A stretch of DNA of 64,000 bases from Ancylostoma caninum (taxonomy: Eukaryota; Nematoda; Chromadorea; Rhabditida; Ancylostomatidae): assembly GCA_037903475.1 (NCBI GenBank), contig JBAJFG010000611.1, forward strand, positions 4,092,001 to 4,156,000, in the 5' to 3' direction. A program made the position numbers and the translations under genes. This document shows, piece after piece, positions 1-13,079 of this stretch. How positions within the stretch are numbered: the first letter of the stretch is position 1; each line of letters opens with the position of its first letter. The notes beneath the pieces are model-generated. The model had not been told where the DNA came from, ran no database searches, and was given only the letters and a program-made list of their open reading frames with translations.

Positions 1-161
1 AATGTTAAACAATGGAACAAACATGCAATGAATAAAAATCTTCAATACATCTATAATACACAGAATAATAGAAGGAGGCTCGTCACTGGAACGGTTTTTA
101 AGGGTGTTATTCGAACATAACAGAAGTCACCCTATATAATCCTGTATGTGTTTTTCAAATA

Positions 162-1437
162 TTAGGTTGGTGCAAAAATAATGCGCGTTTTTCGTTGCTT
201 CATCTTCAGTGCAGAAAACTTCCTGTGTTTCTTATCATCGGCTTGAGAAGTTGCACATGGTTTTGTAGCAAATTTCATGGCCTTTTCAAATATCTTATGC
301 ATTTTGAGCGAAGTTCATGTTTTTGGTGAATTTTTTTTGTGGAACGAAAGTTGCCAAAACAAGTTTTTTGCCAAACTCACTTCAGTGAGCTAAAACTCGC
401 CGACATCGCAGCAGGAACCGCTCGAAATACCACCGTAGTTTTGGCGAAGGGAGTGTGAGCGAATGCATTCCGCCGAGCTGCTTCCGGATTTTTCGGCTTG
501 GTTTTCCCCCTCTTCGAAAGTAAGGAATGTCGCATAGGTCTTCCTGGGGTCTGCGATCCCCAACTGATGAAAATTATCGATGAGCACCCATTCAAAACAA
601 CATATTTGGTTTCGCAGAACCTCGCCGGTGATTGTTGTCAGACCATCTCTCCCTTCAGTAAAAATGGGAGGATGAGAAAGCTCGATGAGTCGATGTCGCG
701 TATACTGAACGTGTACCACATTGATCCTCATTGAGAGGTCTGCTTCGCGCATCTGTAGTGAAAGAATTGCGACCAAACAGTCGGTCGCTTAGTAATTAAA
801 TATGAAATATAGACCCTCTTCGGCAAAATGAAGTGCCTTGACCAACAGCTGGACGAGAAAGATGCACTGAAACACATCCAGAAACCAAAGCAACACCAAA
901 ATAAGGTCATGGCGACTTTGTGGTGACCTGCTGCAAAAATTGCTCACTGCAGCTCATCCATTTTTCCTAATCTGGTAAGTACTTCTAAGATGTAAATAAA
1001 ATAAATTAGAAACTTCACTGTGTGACCCTAGCGTTGCTCAATAAAAAAAATTCTTCACTCCTACACGGCACCATCCAGGCACCCCCTGCACGACAGTTAC
1101 TTCACAGGTTGGAGCAACTGAGCTAGGGAGCTCGGACTCCTACATCATAATCAGCAAACTTCTCGCTCACCGACTACCACTTCCCCGAGATAATGGATGA
1201 CTTCTTCCTGGAGAATTTTCTCGAAGATTAAGGTGATATCAAAACTGGCCTCCGGAAGTTAGTCGATTCTAGAAGGTTCTATCAGAAATGCACGGTAGTC
1301 GGAGAACATCTATCTTATTGATGGAGATTTGCGGATTACAATAGTTTTGAGCCTTTCGAAAAAGATCGATTTTGAAAGGAGTTACGAGGTTCGGAATCAA
1401 AGGCATGAAAACGCGCATTATTTTTGCACCAACCTAA
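162..1437 (+). mobile_element. mariner-family DNA transposon, dead copy with intact ends
   Basis: The element is bounded by perfect 30-bp terminal inverted repeats (162-191 and 1408-1437, starting TTAGGTTGGTGCAAAAATAA) and flanked by the TA target duplication typical of Tc1/mariner (160-161 and 1438-1439). Inside, on the plus strand, are scattered mariner transposase pieces in several frames. A helix-turn-helix region lies at about 498-734 (it ends in a KLDE-like stretch), a 'QHQNKVMATLW'-like piece near 880-920, and remnants of the Asp-containing catalytic part and C-terminus at about 1040-1300. Stops and frameshifts separate them, so no functional transposase is made. The perfect ends beside a ruined coding region suggest it could have been moved by enzyme supplied in trans. 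The ~1.28-kb size is normal for mariner. Similarity to the hookworm 'bandit' type is a guess. Confidence 0.9.
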
Positions 1438-1910
1438 TAATAATCTACTGTCTGTTCCAAAAATCAGAGCAATTCAATGTGTTTTGTTTAATTACACATC
1501 ACGCATTTTACCACACGCCAAATCATGGAAATTGGAGCTATCAATCGACGATCGATAGCTGGAAGCGTGCCAAAACATAACAACGTGGCGAGACTTACCT
1601 CATCTTGGCGGATGGCCAAGTGGCATGATTCGTGAAAAAGACAGTATATAACCCGATCTGATGCGTATCACGACATTTTGCGGCAGTTTCTGCCAACAAC
1701 CGCGGTAGTCACGTATCGTTATCCTTGTATTCGAGCAAAAGCTGTCATGGCTCCCTCGGTTCTCTCCCTCTTGGGCTCGAAGAGGCCTCATTTCCTCGAG
1801 AAACTAAATAGACTTCTTAGTTGATGACATAGCATATGATTTTAAATTGCGTACCTCGGCCATTCTGTTCACTCGGGATGCAGAGGCCCCCGTGATCTCC
1901 TGCAGCATAG
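1438..1910. other. intergenic, nothing recognised
   Basis: Lies between the mariner relic and the MULE relic. The short open frames here show no family motif. It may contain the outer part of the neighbouring MULE copy, but no terminal repeat was found. Confidence 0.4.
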
Positions 1911-2712
1911 TTATAAATGCGTTGAACTTTGGACGCTTCCTGCCCGAGAATAACCCTCGAAGGTGACTGAAACGAACGTGGGAGATTTTGAACTCGAATC
2001 GGGTTTGCGATTTGTACGAACCCGTGGAAATTCTCTGAGAGGTTCGTGGTCTGGAGCTCCTTTAACAGTTATTTGCACCTCATAGGCTCGAATGGGCCAC
2101 TCAGCCATGTGCGGTTGAAATAGTCCAAGAAGTTCCGGCATGGCTCGTACGCAGGGTGAGTGGGTTCTGCTGGTACGACGGTCAAGGAGCTAACGAGATG
2201 GAAATGATGTCGTGGCAGGACCGGAAGCCCTTTTAGTGTTCTCCACCAGTCGTGGCTCCCTATCATCTCCTTGGACGAAACGAACAAGCGCTAGCCTGTT
2301 TCTATTGCGCACCCACGCCTGCGTCAGATGCCATCCGCATCCCTCAACGGAACAGAGAGGAAAAACGGCAATGGCGGCATTGATGGCACCTTGAAATAGG
2401 TAGGTGGTTTGAAGAAAATAGCTATAGTATGAAAATGCAAGCGCGCGTCTCATTTGGCACAGCTTGCAAAGCCTCCTTCATATTCCCGAATATCGTGGGG
2501 TAATGTTGTTCGCTCTTGTGCCGAGTTACAGCAAAGAGGAGAGACACCTGAAAAGTTCAATGTGATGTTTATCTCGAGACGTGCTCTTCTTGCTATGTAC
2601 CTCGAATCCACCTCTACATACTCCGTTTATCGTGTAGAGCTGGCCCTCCTCCATTCGAACGGGCGCGTGTCGTTTGCTTCTTGGGTTCAGCTTGTGCACG
2701 CAATCGGCCACT
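1911..2712 (-). pseudogene. MULE (Mutator-like) transposase relic
   Basis: Minus-strand frames carry, in protein order, 'GQLYTINGVCRGGFEV' (about 2530-2712), then a 'GCGWHLTQAWVRNRNRLAL' segment (about 2280-2345), then 'WWRTLKGLPVLP' and 'FLDYFNRTWLSGPFEPMRCK' (about 2072-2250). These match the order in the MULE transposase domain: the HGV(C) strand, the C/H-rich HxxQAWxRK helix, and the FLxYFxxTW block that follows it in nematode copies. The reading frame changes between pieces and stops intervene, so it is a broken copy. No terminal inverted repeats were found, so the outer limits are unknown. Identification rests on motif recognition without alignment. Confidence 0.6.
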
Positions 2713-3049
2713 AGTGCGAAGAGACCGCTGTTAATTGCTTCCTGGAATGAAATCCGTATTAGGGGATATTTTTAGGCATTCTTATGAAAAAATTACCGTA
2801 ATGATTTCCAGCGAATAATACATGTATATATGTGTATATGCTCTGCATGCGGTTGCAGGAATTTAGTTCCATCCGGCCGAAATTTTAAGCTGTCCGGGAC
2901 GTTGTCCACCTGTGCGGAGGGCTCACCTGCTACGACTGCTCTGAAGTCACCAACTTTAGGAAGTGATTGATGTGTATCCTAACGAGTAGAGTATTGCATT
3001 CGAAAATTTTTTCGATTATTCGAATAATCGAATATTTCGATATGGCCGA

Positions 3050-3830
3050 ATCTTACTCTATATAAAGCGCAGACCCCCCATCGCTGCGCGAGGGATGACA
3101 GGTCACGCTGTATTTGATCCACTCGCCTCGCCCCACCTCTTTTGCCCGCCGCCACGGGCTCAATTGCGAAAATTGACACGCCCAATGACACGCCCATGGT
3201 ATATGTATGTGTACAACATGGAAATCTTCAATTAGGACATCTAATTTGTAACGAAAACGGGATATCTTGGATCTTTGAAGCAGAACGGGAGAACCACTGA
3301 TGAAGCGAGTGTGATTTCGCAATCAGAGCCGTGAATCATCCAAATACAGCAGAGTTGTACGGAAATTTTTGCTGCACTCATTCTAAAGCATTAAGTAGTA
3401 ATAGCAATTGGAAATTAACGGTCAGGGGAACAAATGGTGCACTCCATTAGCTTAATATAGTGCTTACAAAATAGGAATAGAACGTTCACACAGTTTATTC
3501 CTGTTAAAAGCTAATTGTGCCCGAACCATAACAATTTCGCCTTTCAGCGCTATCCCAAATGAAAACGACTTGACCACGTGAGGACCTGTGTTGCTACTCA
3601 TACAAAGGACTATGTGGATGCTCTTTATATTGAACATAATGAGAGTTAACCTCCAAAGGAGCTACGCAGCTTCGCAGAAAATCACTGTCATCCGCGAAGC
3701 TGCGCTTCGTGTGGATGACAGTGATTTTCTGCGAAGCGCTCTGGCTCGAGGTTCTTTTTTTCAGACTTTACCTAGCCCGGAGGTAACGTGGCACACGGGT
3801 CCGAGTCAGAGCGCCGCGAAGCGGCGCACT
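3050..3830 (+). repeat. hairpin-bearing interspersed repeat, copy 1
   Basis: This stretch is similar over most of its length to 28246-29045. Shared blocks include the start (CGCAGAC/TCCCCCATCG-like, about 3068-3082), a CCCGCCGCCAC(G/T)GGGCT block (about 3147), and the end (AACGTGGCAC then GGGTCCGAG then GCGCCGCGAAGC, about 3785-3822). It contains a perfect 25-bp stem with a 19-nt loop (3669-3693 with 3713-3737) and a 7-bp GC stem (3811-3817 with 3821-3827). On either side, AT-rich TTCGAATATTCG-like tracts (about 3008-3050 and 3838-3890) resemble each other in inverted orientation and may be its ends. No protein family was recognised. It looks like a non-autonomous mobile repeat. Confidence 0.7.
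3669..3737. repeat. perfect 25-bp inverted repeat (hairpin)
   Basis: The arms 3669-3693 and 3713-3737 are exact reverse complements, separated by 19 nt. The inner pair AAAATCACTGTC/GACAGTGATTTT corresponds to AAAATCATTGTC/GACAATGATTTT in the second copy of the repeat at 28902-28964. Confidence 0.95.
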
Positions 3831-3889
3831 GGCTCTTTATTCGAATATTCGATTAAGCGAATATTTTGAAGTGCCCGGATATTCGAATA

Positions 3890-5590
3890 CCGCCAGAGGT
3901 CAGCAGAAATGAGGCAGAGTAAAGAATGTTTGAGAGACGACAACCAAATGCTGGAAATGCCTCACTACGATTTGCTGAAAGTATAGAGGAGAAGGCCCAA
4001 CGTCTGCAAATCATGGTCACTAGATCGAGGATTCGGACGTCGAACAAAACGGAAGGGAAGAGATCAAGGTGGTTCCAAACACTAGATGGGAACGAACTTC
4101 GGAACGAATTTTGGATGGAGTTAAATTTGTTGTCCAATTTTGTTCCACGACATATTCTACTTTAACTGCGTTGTTCACACACGTCATTCATTTAGGAACC
4201 CATTCAGCCGAACAATTTCCAACCCATGATGGTGCAGACGAGCAGTAAGAGGTGCGTGAGGATCAGATATGCGAAACTGCCTTTCTTTCTAATGCGCGGA
4301 AAGTAACAAACGCAGCTTCTTTTAACGACACAGCCCCCTCCCCTCATTACTCCATACTGCGGGGAAGATCGAAAATCTACGTTAGTAAGGTCAATTACTT
4401 TGGCGTCATATAGGTCATCAATACATGGTTCCGATATATAAGGAGAATTTGTGTAGATGCACTACCACCTTGTAAAAATATTACCAAGTTTTATCCGCTC
4501 ATATGGGCTTCACCAACTTCCCCTTGAGCGTCTGCCTTCGGTTACTCTTGTCATTCCATGTTGACATGCCTCCACCATGAAATCTCCTCACATCTCATAC
4601 GATTGGGCTATCCTTTTGACAATTCCTTTGGTAACTACTGACGAGGGTCACAAAGGGAGTCTCACTGTTGGTGTAGTCAAGCTTCGAAAACAACAGCGCA
4701 GAGCCTTTACCTTTATAGTCCTGCCTATAGGTTCGCTCCGGAGCCGGTAGCAAATGGGTGCCTCGGATCTACCCGGGATCGCCCCTCTGCGTCCCTCTAA
4801 TTATCCTCAAAGTTCAAGCCTTTCCAGCTGGATATCGTCAAAAAATCTAACGTACATTGAATCATATGCTCGAGTGGAGACTCTCACAATAGAAAAAAAT
4901 TTGTTTCAAGCGATAAAAAATTGTGATTTTCCAATTTTTTTTACTTCTCTGGTTTTCAAACGAGCAGAATTTCTGGAATTGGTGGCACTCAGGAAAATGG
5001 CAGTCGTTCTCAAAGAGATGAGACCGACTACTTCCAAAGTTTTCAGTTTGGTTGAATCTCGATCCGAATATTAAAAAATTTAACTCCGAAAGTTAGGGTT
5101 GAAAGAGGATGCGAAACAGCGACCACATTCATCATCACTTTGTGAGCGGTTTAGTGGATGGAATGAGGAGCGAACATTATTTTCACACTGGATATCTTGT
5201 CTGGTTGCTAGATCAATGGTTTGTTTTTACTTCTTCTAATAATTTCAGAACTTCAAAATTAGAAAATCAGCACTGGATTTACCCAAAGATCCGCGCCCAA
5301 TTTATGGATATTGGTATCTGTCTTCGGGTATGTAGAATAGTGTTTTATCTAGAAAAAACGTGAAACAGGTCTGGAGTAATGTTATAGACAATACCATCAA
5401 CACGTGAAATGGTAACATACCAAGCTGGTTAACAGTATTATATGAGCTCAAGCCAATAGTGGTCGTATGAAGGGTAGAAGTGAACTAAGCAAAAAATGAT
5501 TTTTTAGATACAAACTTTACAGTCAAATGCGAATTTTCAACCTTAATTGCATGGGTTACCTCAAACTTAGCTTGAAATTACAAAAAAAAA
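3890..5590. other. intergenic, nothing recognised
   Basis: About 1.7 kb with only short open frames and no recognised domain, RNA gene or repeat boundary. An 11-nt A tract closes it next to the Tc1-type relic. Confidence 0.4.
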
Positions 5591-6630
5591 AACAGGGCTC
5601 TCCGAAAATATGCGTTAAAAAAACTGACACGTTTCAGGAGATGTATGATTAACATCGTAAAATTAGCTTCCGCTATCATTTATTCCAAAATATTTCCACC
5701 ACGAGCCTGGATTACCTTTTGCATGACACGTCGAATGTGGCTCACGTAATTAATACATTGCCGTTTTGTCATTTTATTCCTCCAAAACGTCTTGATGCCT
5801 CATACTAGTTTCTAACGGGAGATAATGGTCTCTGATGATTTTACAGTAGAGCCTACTCCATACTAACCTAAAATGAGAAGTCCTACCTATAATTGACCGA
5901 AGAACGGAATGTTTATGTATAAACTGACATTTCCATCAGAAATTACAATCGGAGTCACTCCTTGAGAGCTAATTCCTGCCCATGTGTGCACTTTCACGGG
6001 GTGTTTTGCTCGGGATTTAATGCGACGACTATCTTCTCCGACTCTAACATAGCAGGATTCGGAGTTATTTTCCAACTGCACAGTAGATTCGTCCGCAAAG
6101 ACAACATCATTGAACCTTTGCTGGAACTTCTGATACTGTGCATATAAATAATTCGATTGGAGTTACTGGAAACACATACGTTTATCTGTAACATACCTTT
6201 GCAAAATGGAAGTCGTTTCTTGCGGTTTCTTTCTCGGATTAGCTGGCCATTTTTTTCACGCTTTTTGAAGCTTAACCGAGGTTGTGGGGTAGCCAAAGCA
6301 ACATTGTGGGCTTCACATCCAAAGAAGGTTCCCTAGACAGAGCCGTGCAAAGTTTTTCAGTCGTGATTTCATTATTTTGCTCTATTGATTTCACAATGAA
6401 ATTTTTGATGCGATAAATTTTGCATTGGTCGAATTTTCGACTCGCGAATGTAGGTTTTTGAGTTGAGTACGTGAGTGAATTCATATGAGAAAACTTTGAA
6501 CAATGTGGCGGACTCTGGCATACGTGATAGAAGGAAAACACGGCAAAAGAATTCGCACTATTTCTGCAATCGAGAGACCTTCAATATGTCCCAAGATTGC
6601 GGCGTTTTCTAACGCAAAATTAATGTTTCA
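5591..6630 (-). mobile_element. Tc1-family transposon relic
   Basis: Minus-strand frames read, from right to left, as a Tc1 transposase. A DNA-binding-like region lies at 6272-6541, and a 'KKRLPFCKGML'-like segment at about 6190-6230, equivalent to the KRLEFCKxML block. Then comes 'KHPVKVHTWAGISSQGVTPI' (about 5940-6002), the well-conserved KHPxSVMVWGGISSxG block before the second catalytic Asp. Stops and frameshifts separate them. A TGCGTTA-AAAA match at 5602-5617 recurs inverted near 6603-6613 and may be the remains of terminal repeats. The ends are therefore approximate. Confidence 0.65.
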
Positions 6631-8365
6631 GTCATCTGAAATTGAGACAAAAAGAGACTAGGAGTGAACCATAAAATGAAGGGAGATGGGAAAGAAAAAT
6701 CGAATACCGACTCTGTAGTGTGTGGATGAGTGGGAACCAGACTACAAATGCTGAGTAGGGTCAAAACAAAGGTCAACCGGGAGCTGCCAATGCGATACCT
6801 CAGAGATCATATTATTCATAAAGCTATCTCACCTCTGCTGATATTTCCTGAAGAAATGACCTCAGTAACCAAGTGACCACCTCGTCCATGCCTTCTAGCA
6901 CGCTCCCGAAATTCTGCCTTCCGAGAATCATCGAATGACTTTGGTCTACCTTGATACTGCTCAACTGTCGGTATTCCGTCCTGCGACTATATGGGGCTTT
7001 GTCCACTTCCCCAAGTCCAACGACTACTGTGTCCTGAAGTCTACCCAAGTCTACAAGGGCTGTTTCGCAGTAAGTGAAACTGTATCTGTACTCTACAATG
7101 CGAACGTCCTATATGTCAATCCAAGCAAATCCTTGTGTGATAAATAGTGTAAGAAGCGGTTAAGACCGCAGAAAGCAGCTTTCTACGAACTCCGATGATT
7201 CACTGGGATACAATGAAGCCCTCCAATCAGAAAGACCCCCTCGCAGTGGCTCACCATGTATTCAGGAACTGAAATACTGCAATTCTTCTGATTCTGTGTA
7301 TTACGCTAATAATCAGCTTTCTGCTCTATTCCAATCTAGTCTGGACAATATTCGGGAAGAACTGATCCAGCTCGATGCCCCGTCCTCTACCGCCAACTTG
7401 ACTTTGGCGGAAATGGAACTTCATTCTACACTGTTAAATCTTCCATCCATGAAATATTGGAGCGTGTTCCTCCTCCCTCGAAAGCTCCCAAAAGTACTAA
7501 AGGTTTTAATTTCCTTGGAATGCAACAAGCATTTCCGGTTCATTCTTCAAGAATCTTGCACCTTTCTAGAGTAAAAAAATCGTAGCAATTTTTAGCCCTC
7601 ACGTATCCCTATCGACTAAATAAAGAAAGGACGGACGACATACAAAGAGGTACCACTTCTGTCACACATTTTGCGAGAGTGGCGAAGAGGGAGCTGTTTG
7701 CTGAAGGCAGTGATAGGCATTTAAATATTGGAGAGCATGTGTCCCAAGATAAGGTATTAGCAGGACATATCTATGCATCAGTTTTAAGGAAAACGGATGA
7801 ATTTACAATTGCAGGTGCGCTGGTTAAGAGAAATGATAAAAAATAGATTTCCCTCTCAAACCCCCGGAGCAGAAGCAACTACATGGGCTGCTTGCGTGAG
7901 GGCGATCAACTCATACCATCGTAGGCGAAGACCCGTATCACCGTTTCTGTCGACTGGGCACACTTCATTGAACCAGGAAAGAATATTCTTCCCACCCAAA
8001 CCCGCGGAACAAGTAGAGCAGCAGGAATCCGCTGGTATTTGGATTACGAATTATTCTCTCTATGTACCGAAACCAGTGAGTCTTGCAAGAGCATTCTATA
8101 GCGTAATCGTTCCTACAACAACGCTTTGACAGTAGCTCCCATGAGAGCGCAGCTAGACACACCCGGAAGTGGCGGTCCGTACAGCCTCAGAATTTATGAA
8201 CAAATGTGTTTCTGTACAGGTGTTTGAACTCGCCCTCAATACGGACAACTATAGTCTAGACATAGACGGAACAACTAAAGAAGGAATAAGGGAATCCTTA
8301 TGTCCATATGCCCAACTTGTGATGCAACGACTAACTGTGATGACCGACTCTCATGCTCACAACGA
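6631..8365. other. intergenic, nothing recognised
   Basis: Several open frames of 60-110 codons lie here (for example 7296-7574 and 7797-8129, plus). None shows a motif I recognise or convincing splice signals. Part of it could be decayed retrotransposon. Confidence 0.35.
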
Positions 8366-8700
8366 GTATTTATTTATTTATTTACTTACTTGTTTATTTA
8401 TTTATTTATTTATTTGAAGGCGTACGCAAAAGCTCACGCGGTGGACAATACATAGTTCATCAACGCGTGTCAAATGTCATATAAATAGTAAATACGTACA
8501 GGATACACAAGCACAATACAAGTATTGACTCTATGTAGCCAGTGAGCGAGTCATTCTTCCATCATTCAAAGTGACGCAAGGCTCAATAAGAGAAGAAGAG
8601 TAACGAGCGCAGTTGAAGATCTAGGATTAGGATGGTGTTCGTTTTGGCGTCTAGACTTGATCAACGAAGATACATCTTTGCTGCTATTATGTCTCCGTAC
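8366..8700 (-). repeat. probable 3' end of a LINE with ATTT-repeat tail
   Basis: A run of ATTT units (about 8366-8416) is followed by a GC-containing stretch (GGCGTACGC, then CACGCGGTGG) resembling in layout the 3' end of the minus-strand LINE at about 21384-21425: tandem-repeat tail, then a CACGCG-bearing segment. This suggests a 5'-truncated minus-strand LINE copy. The upper limit is a guess. Confidence 0.35.
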
Positions 8701-11700
8701 TTGACTCTCTTCAACCACAAAACAGTTGAGCCATTACAAGTCCAGTATAAGGCTTTTCTTTTCACCTATATCTATGGAGAGAAGGGCTACAATAGACAGA
8801 TCGTACCCTACACTCCTGATTGCATCATGCTCTGGATCTCTTGAAAGGCTGAGGTGTGTTTTTGGAATGATGTGCCAGATGCTCGTTTCCTGAAAAACTC
8901 ACTTCGAAACCTCCAAAATCCATTGTTGTATTGTAATAAATTGGGTAATTTTAGCTGAAGCCAAAACTTCTTATTCTTCTTCACCCTTCCTCAGCCAAAC
9001 TCATCAGTTTGAGGGGTTTTTCTCCGCGACTCTTAATATTGTTGTAATGTAGCCGTTCTGGTCACAGTTGGAACACGACATTTTGAGGTAGGTTTCAATG
9101 GAGTCTTAGACTGGTGAGATCTGGTAGAAGGAACTGTTTGGGTGTCATATCCTCTTGAGGCGGAAGAAGGTCCTGCGAGAGGCAGGCGCACGCTAGGACA
9201 CGCAGAAAAACAGAGTTTGTAGTTAGTAAAGCGTCCAGTGCGCTCATCGAACATCACCTTTTCCAGCCCCAATGACAACTACTATGGAGGAATTTCGCGG
9301 GCGAAGGTCGAAGAATACTGCTGCAGTATGGCAAGATTTGTTCCCAAAAGTACTGTTTGATTTGCTTGAGCTCTCAGTTGTTGCATGATATAGGTTATAC
9401 ATTATAGCTTTATATACAGATATGCATATATTGCACACAGATGTTTTGTGAAAAGATATACATGTATTATCTACAGATATACATATACATATTTAGAATC
9501 CTATTTAGAAATGTATTCTAATTTTCCATCCTGGGGTTAAGTTCCAACTTCGTTGTTTTCAAAGTGTCTTGGGTTTGCGCACTTTCAATTTCATGGATAG
9601 ACGGATAGAGCATCCACAATATCTTGCGTTCCTGTAGACGTGTCCCAATGTCAAACCTTCAGTAGGGTGACAGTTTAAAGCATGGATTAAGGTGAACTTT
9701 CATGCAAGTATTCATTTACTTATTTTTCAATCATAAAAACTAAGTTATAGGATACCATCAAACGGTTACACCAGAGGCGCAAGTAAGCATACGTATAAAA
9801 GAAGCACATATAAATACTGCGCAGACGAACACCGCCGTGAGGACCTAAGAAACGGAAATGAAGGCTACCGGAACACTCCTAGCAGAATGAAATCAGCTTC
9901 GACAAAGAATAAGCGGCAAGGACAACAACGCACGAGTGGTATAACGCCTGAATTCAAAAAAAAAACGACCGCGTGGGATTGCTCAGGGAAGGAAGCTAAC
10001 TGTGGCATGCCGTTTACGCTTACACGATCACACGCCACAAAGTCCCCTGTATCTTTGAACGCTGTCGCCTGCGTCTCTGCAGGTCCATCTCTGAAGTTGG
10101 TGCCCCTGGTGGTCGCGCGGTTTGGGGCTGATCCACGGTGGTTCCGCGGTTGCCCGCGATGATTCCGCACATGCTCCGGTGGCAAACCTGTATTCATGTC
10201 ATTCTTGCGTAAAGTCCGCATATGATGGATAGGACACGCCCACGGTGGCGAACCGACTCCCCACGTCGGGCCTAGCGCGGATCCACTGCGTGCAGAACTT
10301 TTGAAGAAAAAAGCTCTTGGCAAGCTAATTCGTCCAAACCGCTCCTTTTCTGTAGCCATTTGCCTGTAATCCCTTCAGGGCAATGCGCGGGAGTATGGCG
10401 ATGAGCGCTGTGATGTATTGATCGGGTATCGGTAGACTTATTGTGAGATATAATACTGTATATTGAAGTAACGTTCATTTCACACTTGCAATTCGTTGGA
10501 AACCTTTCTCCGACTTTATTCCACTGTTTTTTATAGTTTGCATTCATCGCAGTAGCATAAGATCCTCTGCTCCATAACGAAGCAGAAATAACCGACTTTG
10601 TGACCCGTTTCGCGATTTTCATTAATGTGCGAATAGAACTCAGCTGAACAGCCTTATCGCTCGTTTTATTGTTGTCGTGAATTCTCAAAAAAAGGTAGCA
10701 GCAACTATTATCCTACTGCTGATGGTCTACCTATTTTAACGTTTTTTCGAATAGCCTTCAACATTCATGAAAACGTTTAGTCTTCATACTCTTACTTTCA
10801 GTCTTCTTCTGAGCCTTTAGACCTTTCCTCTAACCAGATGAGGCCCAGAGATCATTTCTGATAGTCCTTGTTCGAATATGCTGGCAAGCGTGAGATGGGT
10901 GTCAAAATCATAAACATTAGAAACTGTATGGTTTTCATACGAACCCACATAGTCCGCGCCACTTATTCAGTGTCTTGTGTAAGAACATCGAGCCTCTTTC
11001 ATTACTTATGTGATCTCCCAGTTGTATATCGTAGTATGATATTGTATTCGGTCCGTGAATGCCGGTGACACTAGTTGGCAATCGTCAGCTTATGAGAGAG
11101 CAACGTCGTTGTCGTTCTTCTTGGACTTCTTGAAAATTTTGGTATCTGAAATTTTAACCCTTCTGGAACATTAGCAGTTTTCCCAATAATTCTACGAAGA
11201 CAGTAGCAGGGAAAACTCAACCGCCCCTAAGATATAACTAGTTGAATGTTCATGATTCTGGATCAGCAGGATCAGCGTGGGATCGTTCGATCGAGTTGCA
11301 TCTGCAACAGGGCGTTGCTACCAGCTGATTCGGTTTGAAGTCTTTTTCTTTCTTGTTATTATAGAGCTAGTTCTTAGTTCTTGTCTTTCCTTTCTACATC
11401 GCTTAGCACCACGAATTTCTCTACGTGTTATTTCACAACGGATTTTGTTTATTTAATTACATACTTGTATGGCTGATTTCCACCTGTCTTCCATTTTCGA
11501 AATTTTCATGGTTCTGGGATCGTTTCAGAATTCGTTGATGTGTTCGCGACATCTCGACTAGTCATGCCGTTCTTTCCAGAATTTGTTTTCCTTCACCGCC
11601 CTCAGAAACGCTGCAAAACTGGGCCGAAAACTGATTCCATCATCGAAACAGTTGGCAGAAAGGGCGGTGATATCGACTTTTTTGGATTTTGGTTACATTG

Positions 11701-11780
11701 AACATGTCCCGCAACTCGGGCCGACCTGCTCGAAGGCGATGAGCTGCGAGGTTCCAGATAACGGGGATTTCAAAGGTTTT
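8701..11780. other. intergenic, probably repeat-derived
   Basis: No gene recognised. A GC-rich stretch at about 9990-10300 gives a 164-codon minus-strand frame (9865-10359) of low-complexity, Arg/Pro/Gly-rich character without domain motifs. It resembles translated intergenic repeat more than a gene. Around 9420-9500 there is a loose ATACAT-rich patch. Confidence 0.35.
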
Positions 11781-11953
11781 GACTGTCTTCAGCATCGTAA
11801 TAGTGTTCAGCGCTTACGACTATACCGAATTATGCCGTAATCTCGAGGCGAAAATTTCCGTGTATGACTGTCTTCAGCATCGTGATGGTGTTCAGCGCTT
11901 GCGACTATACCGAATTATACCGGAATCTCGAGGTCGAAAATTTCCGTGGGTGC
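11781..11953. repeat. 85-bp tandem duplication
   Basis: Two adjacent copies begin with GACTGTCTTCAGCATCGT at 11781 and 11866. Both continue through GACTATACCGAATTAT to a CTCGAGG(T)CGAAAATTTCCGTG end. The copies differ at scattered sites, so the duplication is not recent. Confidence 0.85.
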
Positions 11954-13030
11954 TGCCTTCAAAGACAGCACTCACGCTAAAAAAGGTTTCTCGCTTTAGT
12001 GCTCATTTCAAAATTGCCATCAGATGAAGTGTAGCTGTAAAAGGAACCATTCCGAATCGTGCAGTTACTCGAGTAAAAAAACTCGTACGCATGTGCAAAT
12101 GCGCCCACCACGCTCAACCCCGCCCCATTCTCTCTGATCGTGTGCGGCTGTGATTCTCAGCTGATACATACAGGATCGATCAGGATTTCCTATAGCGGTG
12201 ATCATTCCTGCACCAATCTCAGGCCATAAATTTTGTCCACATGGACATTCATTGGCATTATACAACATAGTGTTTCTCGCAAACCTTGTCTTTCTGGATG
12301 GCCTTTTCTCTACTCGGGGGACAAGAGTAGCCTCCAGAGTAGAATTTCATGGAAAAAATCAACGACGTTTTTAAACGTGAGTGCTGTCCTTAAGCTTAAA
12401 TTCCTTGAACAGTCTATGAAAAATCTGTGAAGTAGACTGCTTAAAGCGGAGTTTTCAGGCTTATGAATATCCTCCGGTAGGGTACTCACCGCTTTGGAAC
12501 GGTCGAACTCCGACATTGGTAGGCCGTGAAGAGGATGCTTATTGCGAAAATGCGTGCAGTGCTTGCCCAAGACCCCAGCGATGTTGCTCATTTTGTCTTG
12601 GTCCATAAATCATCTTTAAGATTCCGAGTTGACAAAAAGGCAAGCATTAGGAATCTTTATGAATGCCAAGTTATACATCTAATATGCATATTTCCAAGAA
12701 GATTACATTGAAGATGTTACTAAGTTTTACCTTTCAGTACTACACTGTGGAAGAATCCTCTGTACGTTATGGAATAACTTAGACAGGGTGTTGCTCAGAA
12801 GAAAATATGCTGTCACAGTACGATCTCCTCACTTATCGATACAAAGAAGGGCAGCAAACATAAGGATGATACTAGCAGCGGATTTCCCCCCCCCCCCCTC
12901 CTCCGCTTTTTAAAGATCGTAGATCCTTCACTTTGACCGCGAATGGTTGGTTCTCGTACCTGATCCTCCAATCGCCTGACCACTGGTGATTTCATCTCAC
13001 TTCTCCCTCGCCACTCTCCCATTCTTCACG
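11954..13030. other. intergenic, nothing recognised
   Basis: No gene motif. It includes a run of 13 C residues (12886-12898) and a GC-rich piece at about 12090-12140 that looks like common interspersed repeat, but no boundary could be set. Confidence 0.35.
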
Positions 13031-13079
13031 GGCCCCCTCCCTAGAGCTCCCCTGCCTACTATTCGCACTATTCTCACTC

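Noticed and set aside
9865..10359. 164-codon minus-strand frame in GC-rich DNA
   Set aside because: No domain, no signal or membrane segment, and residue composition of translated repeat; an opposite-strand frame is equally open.
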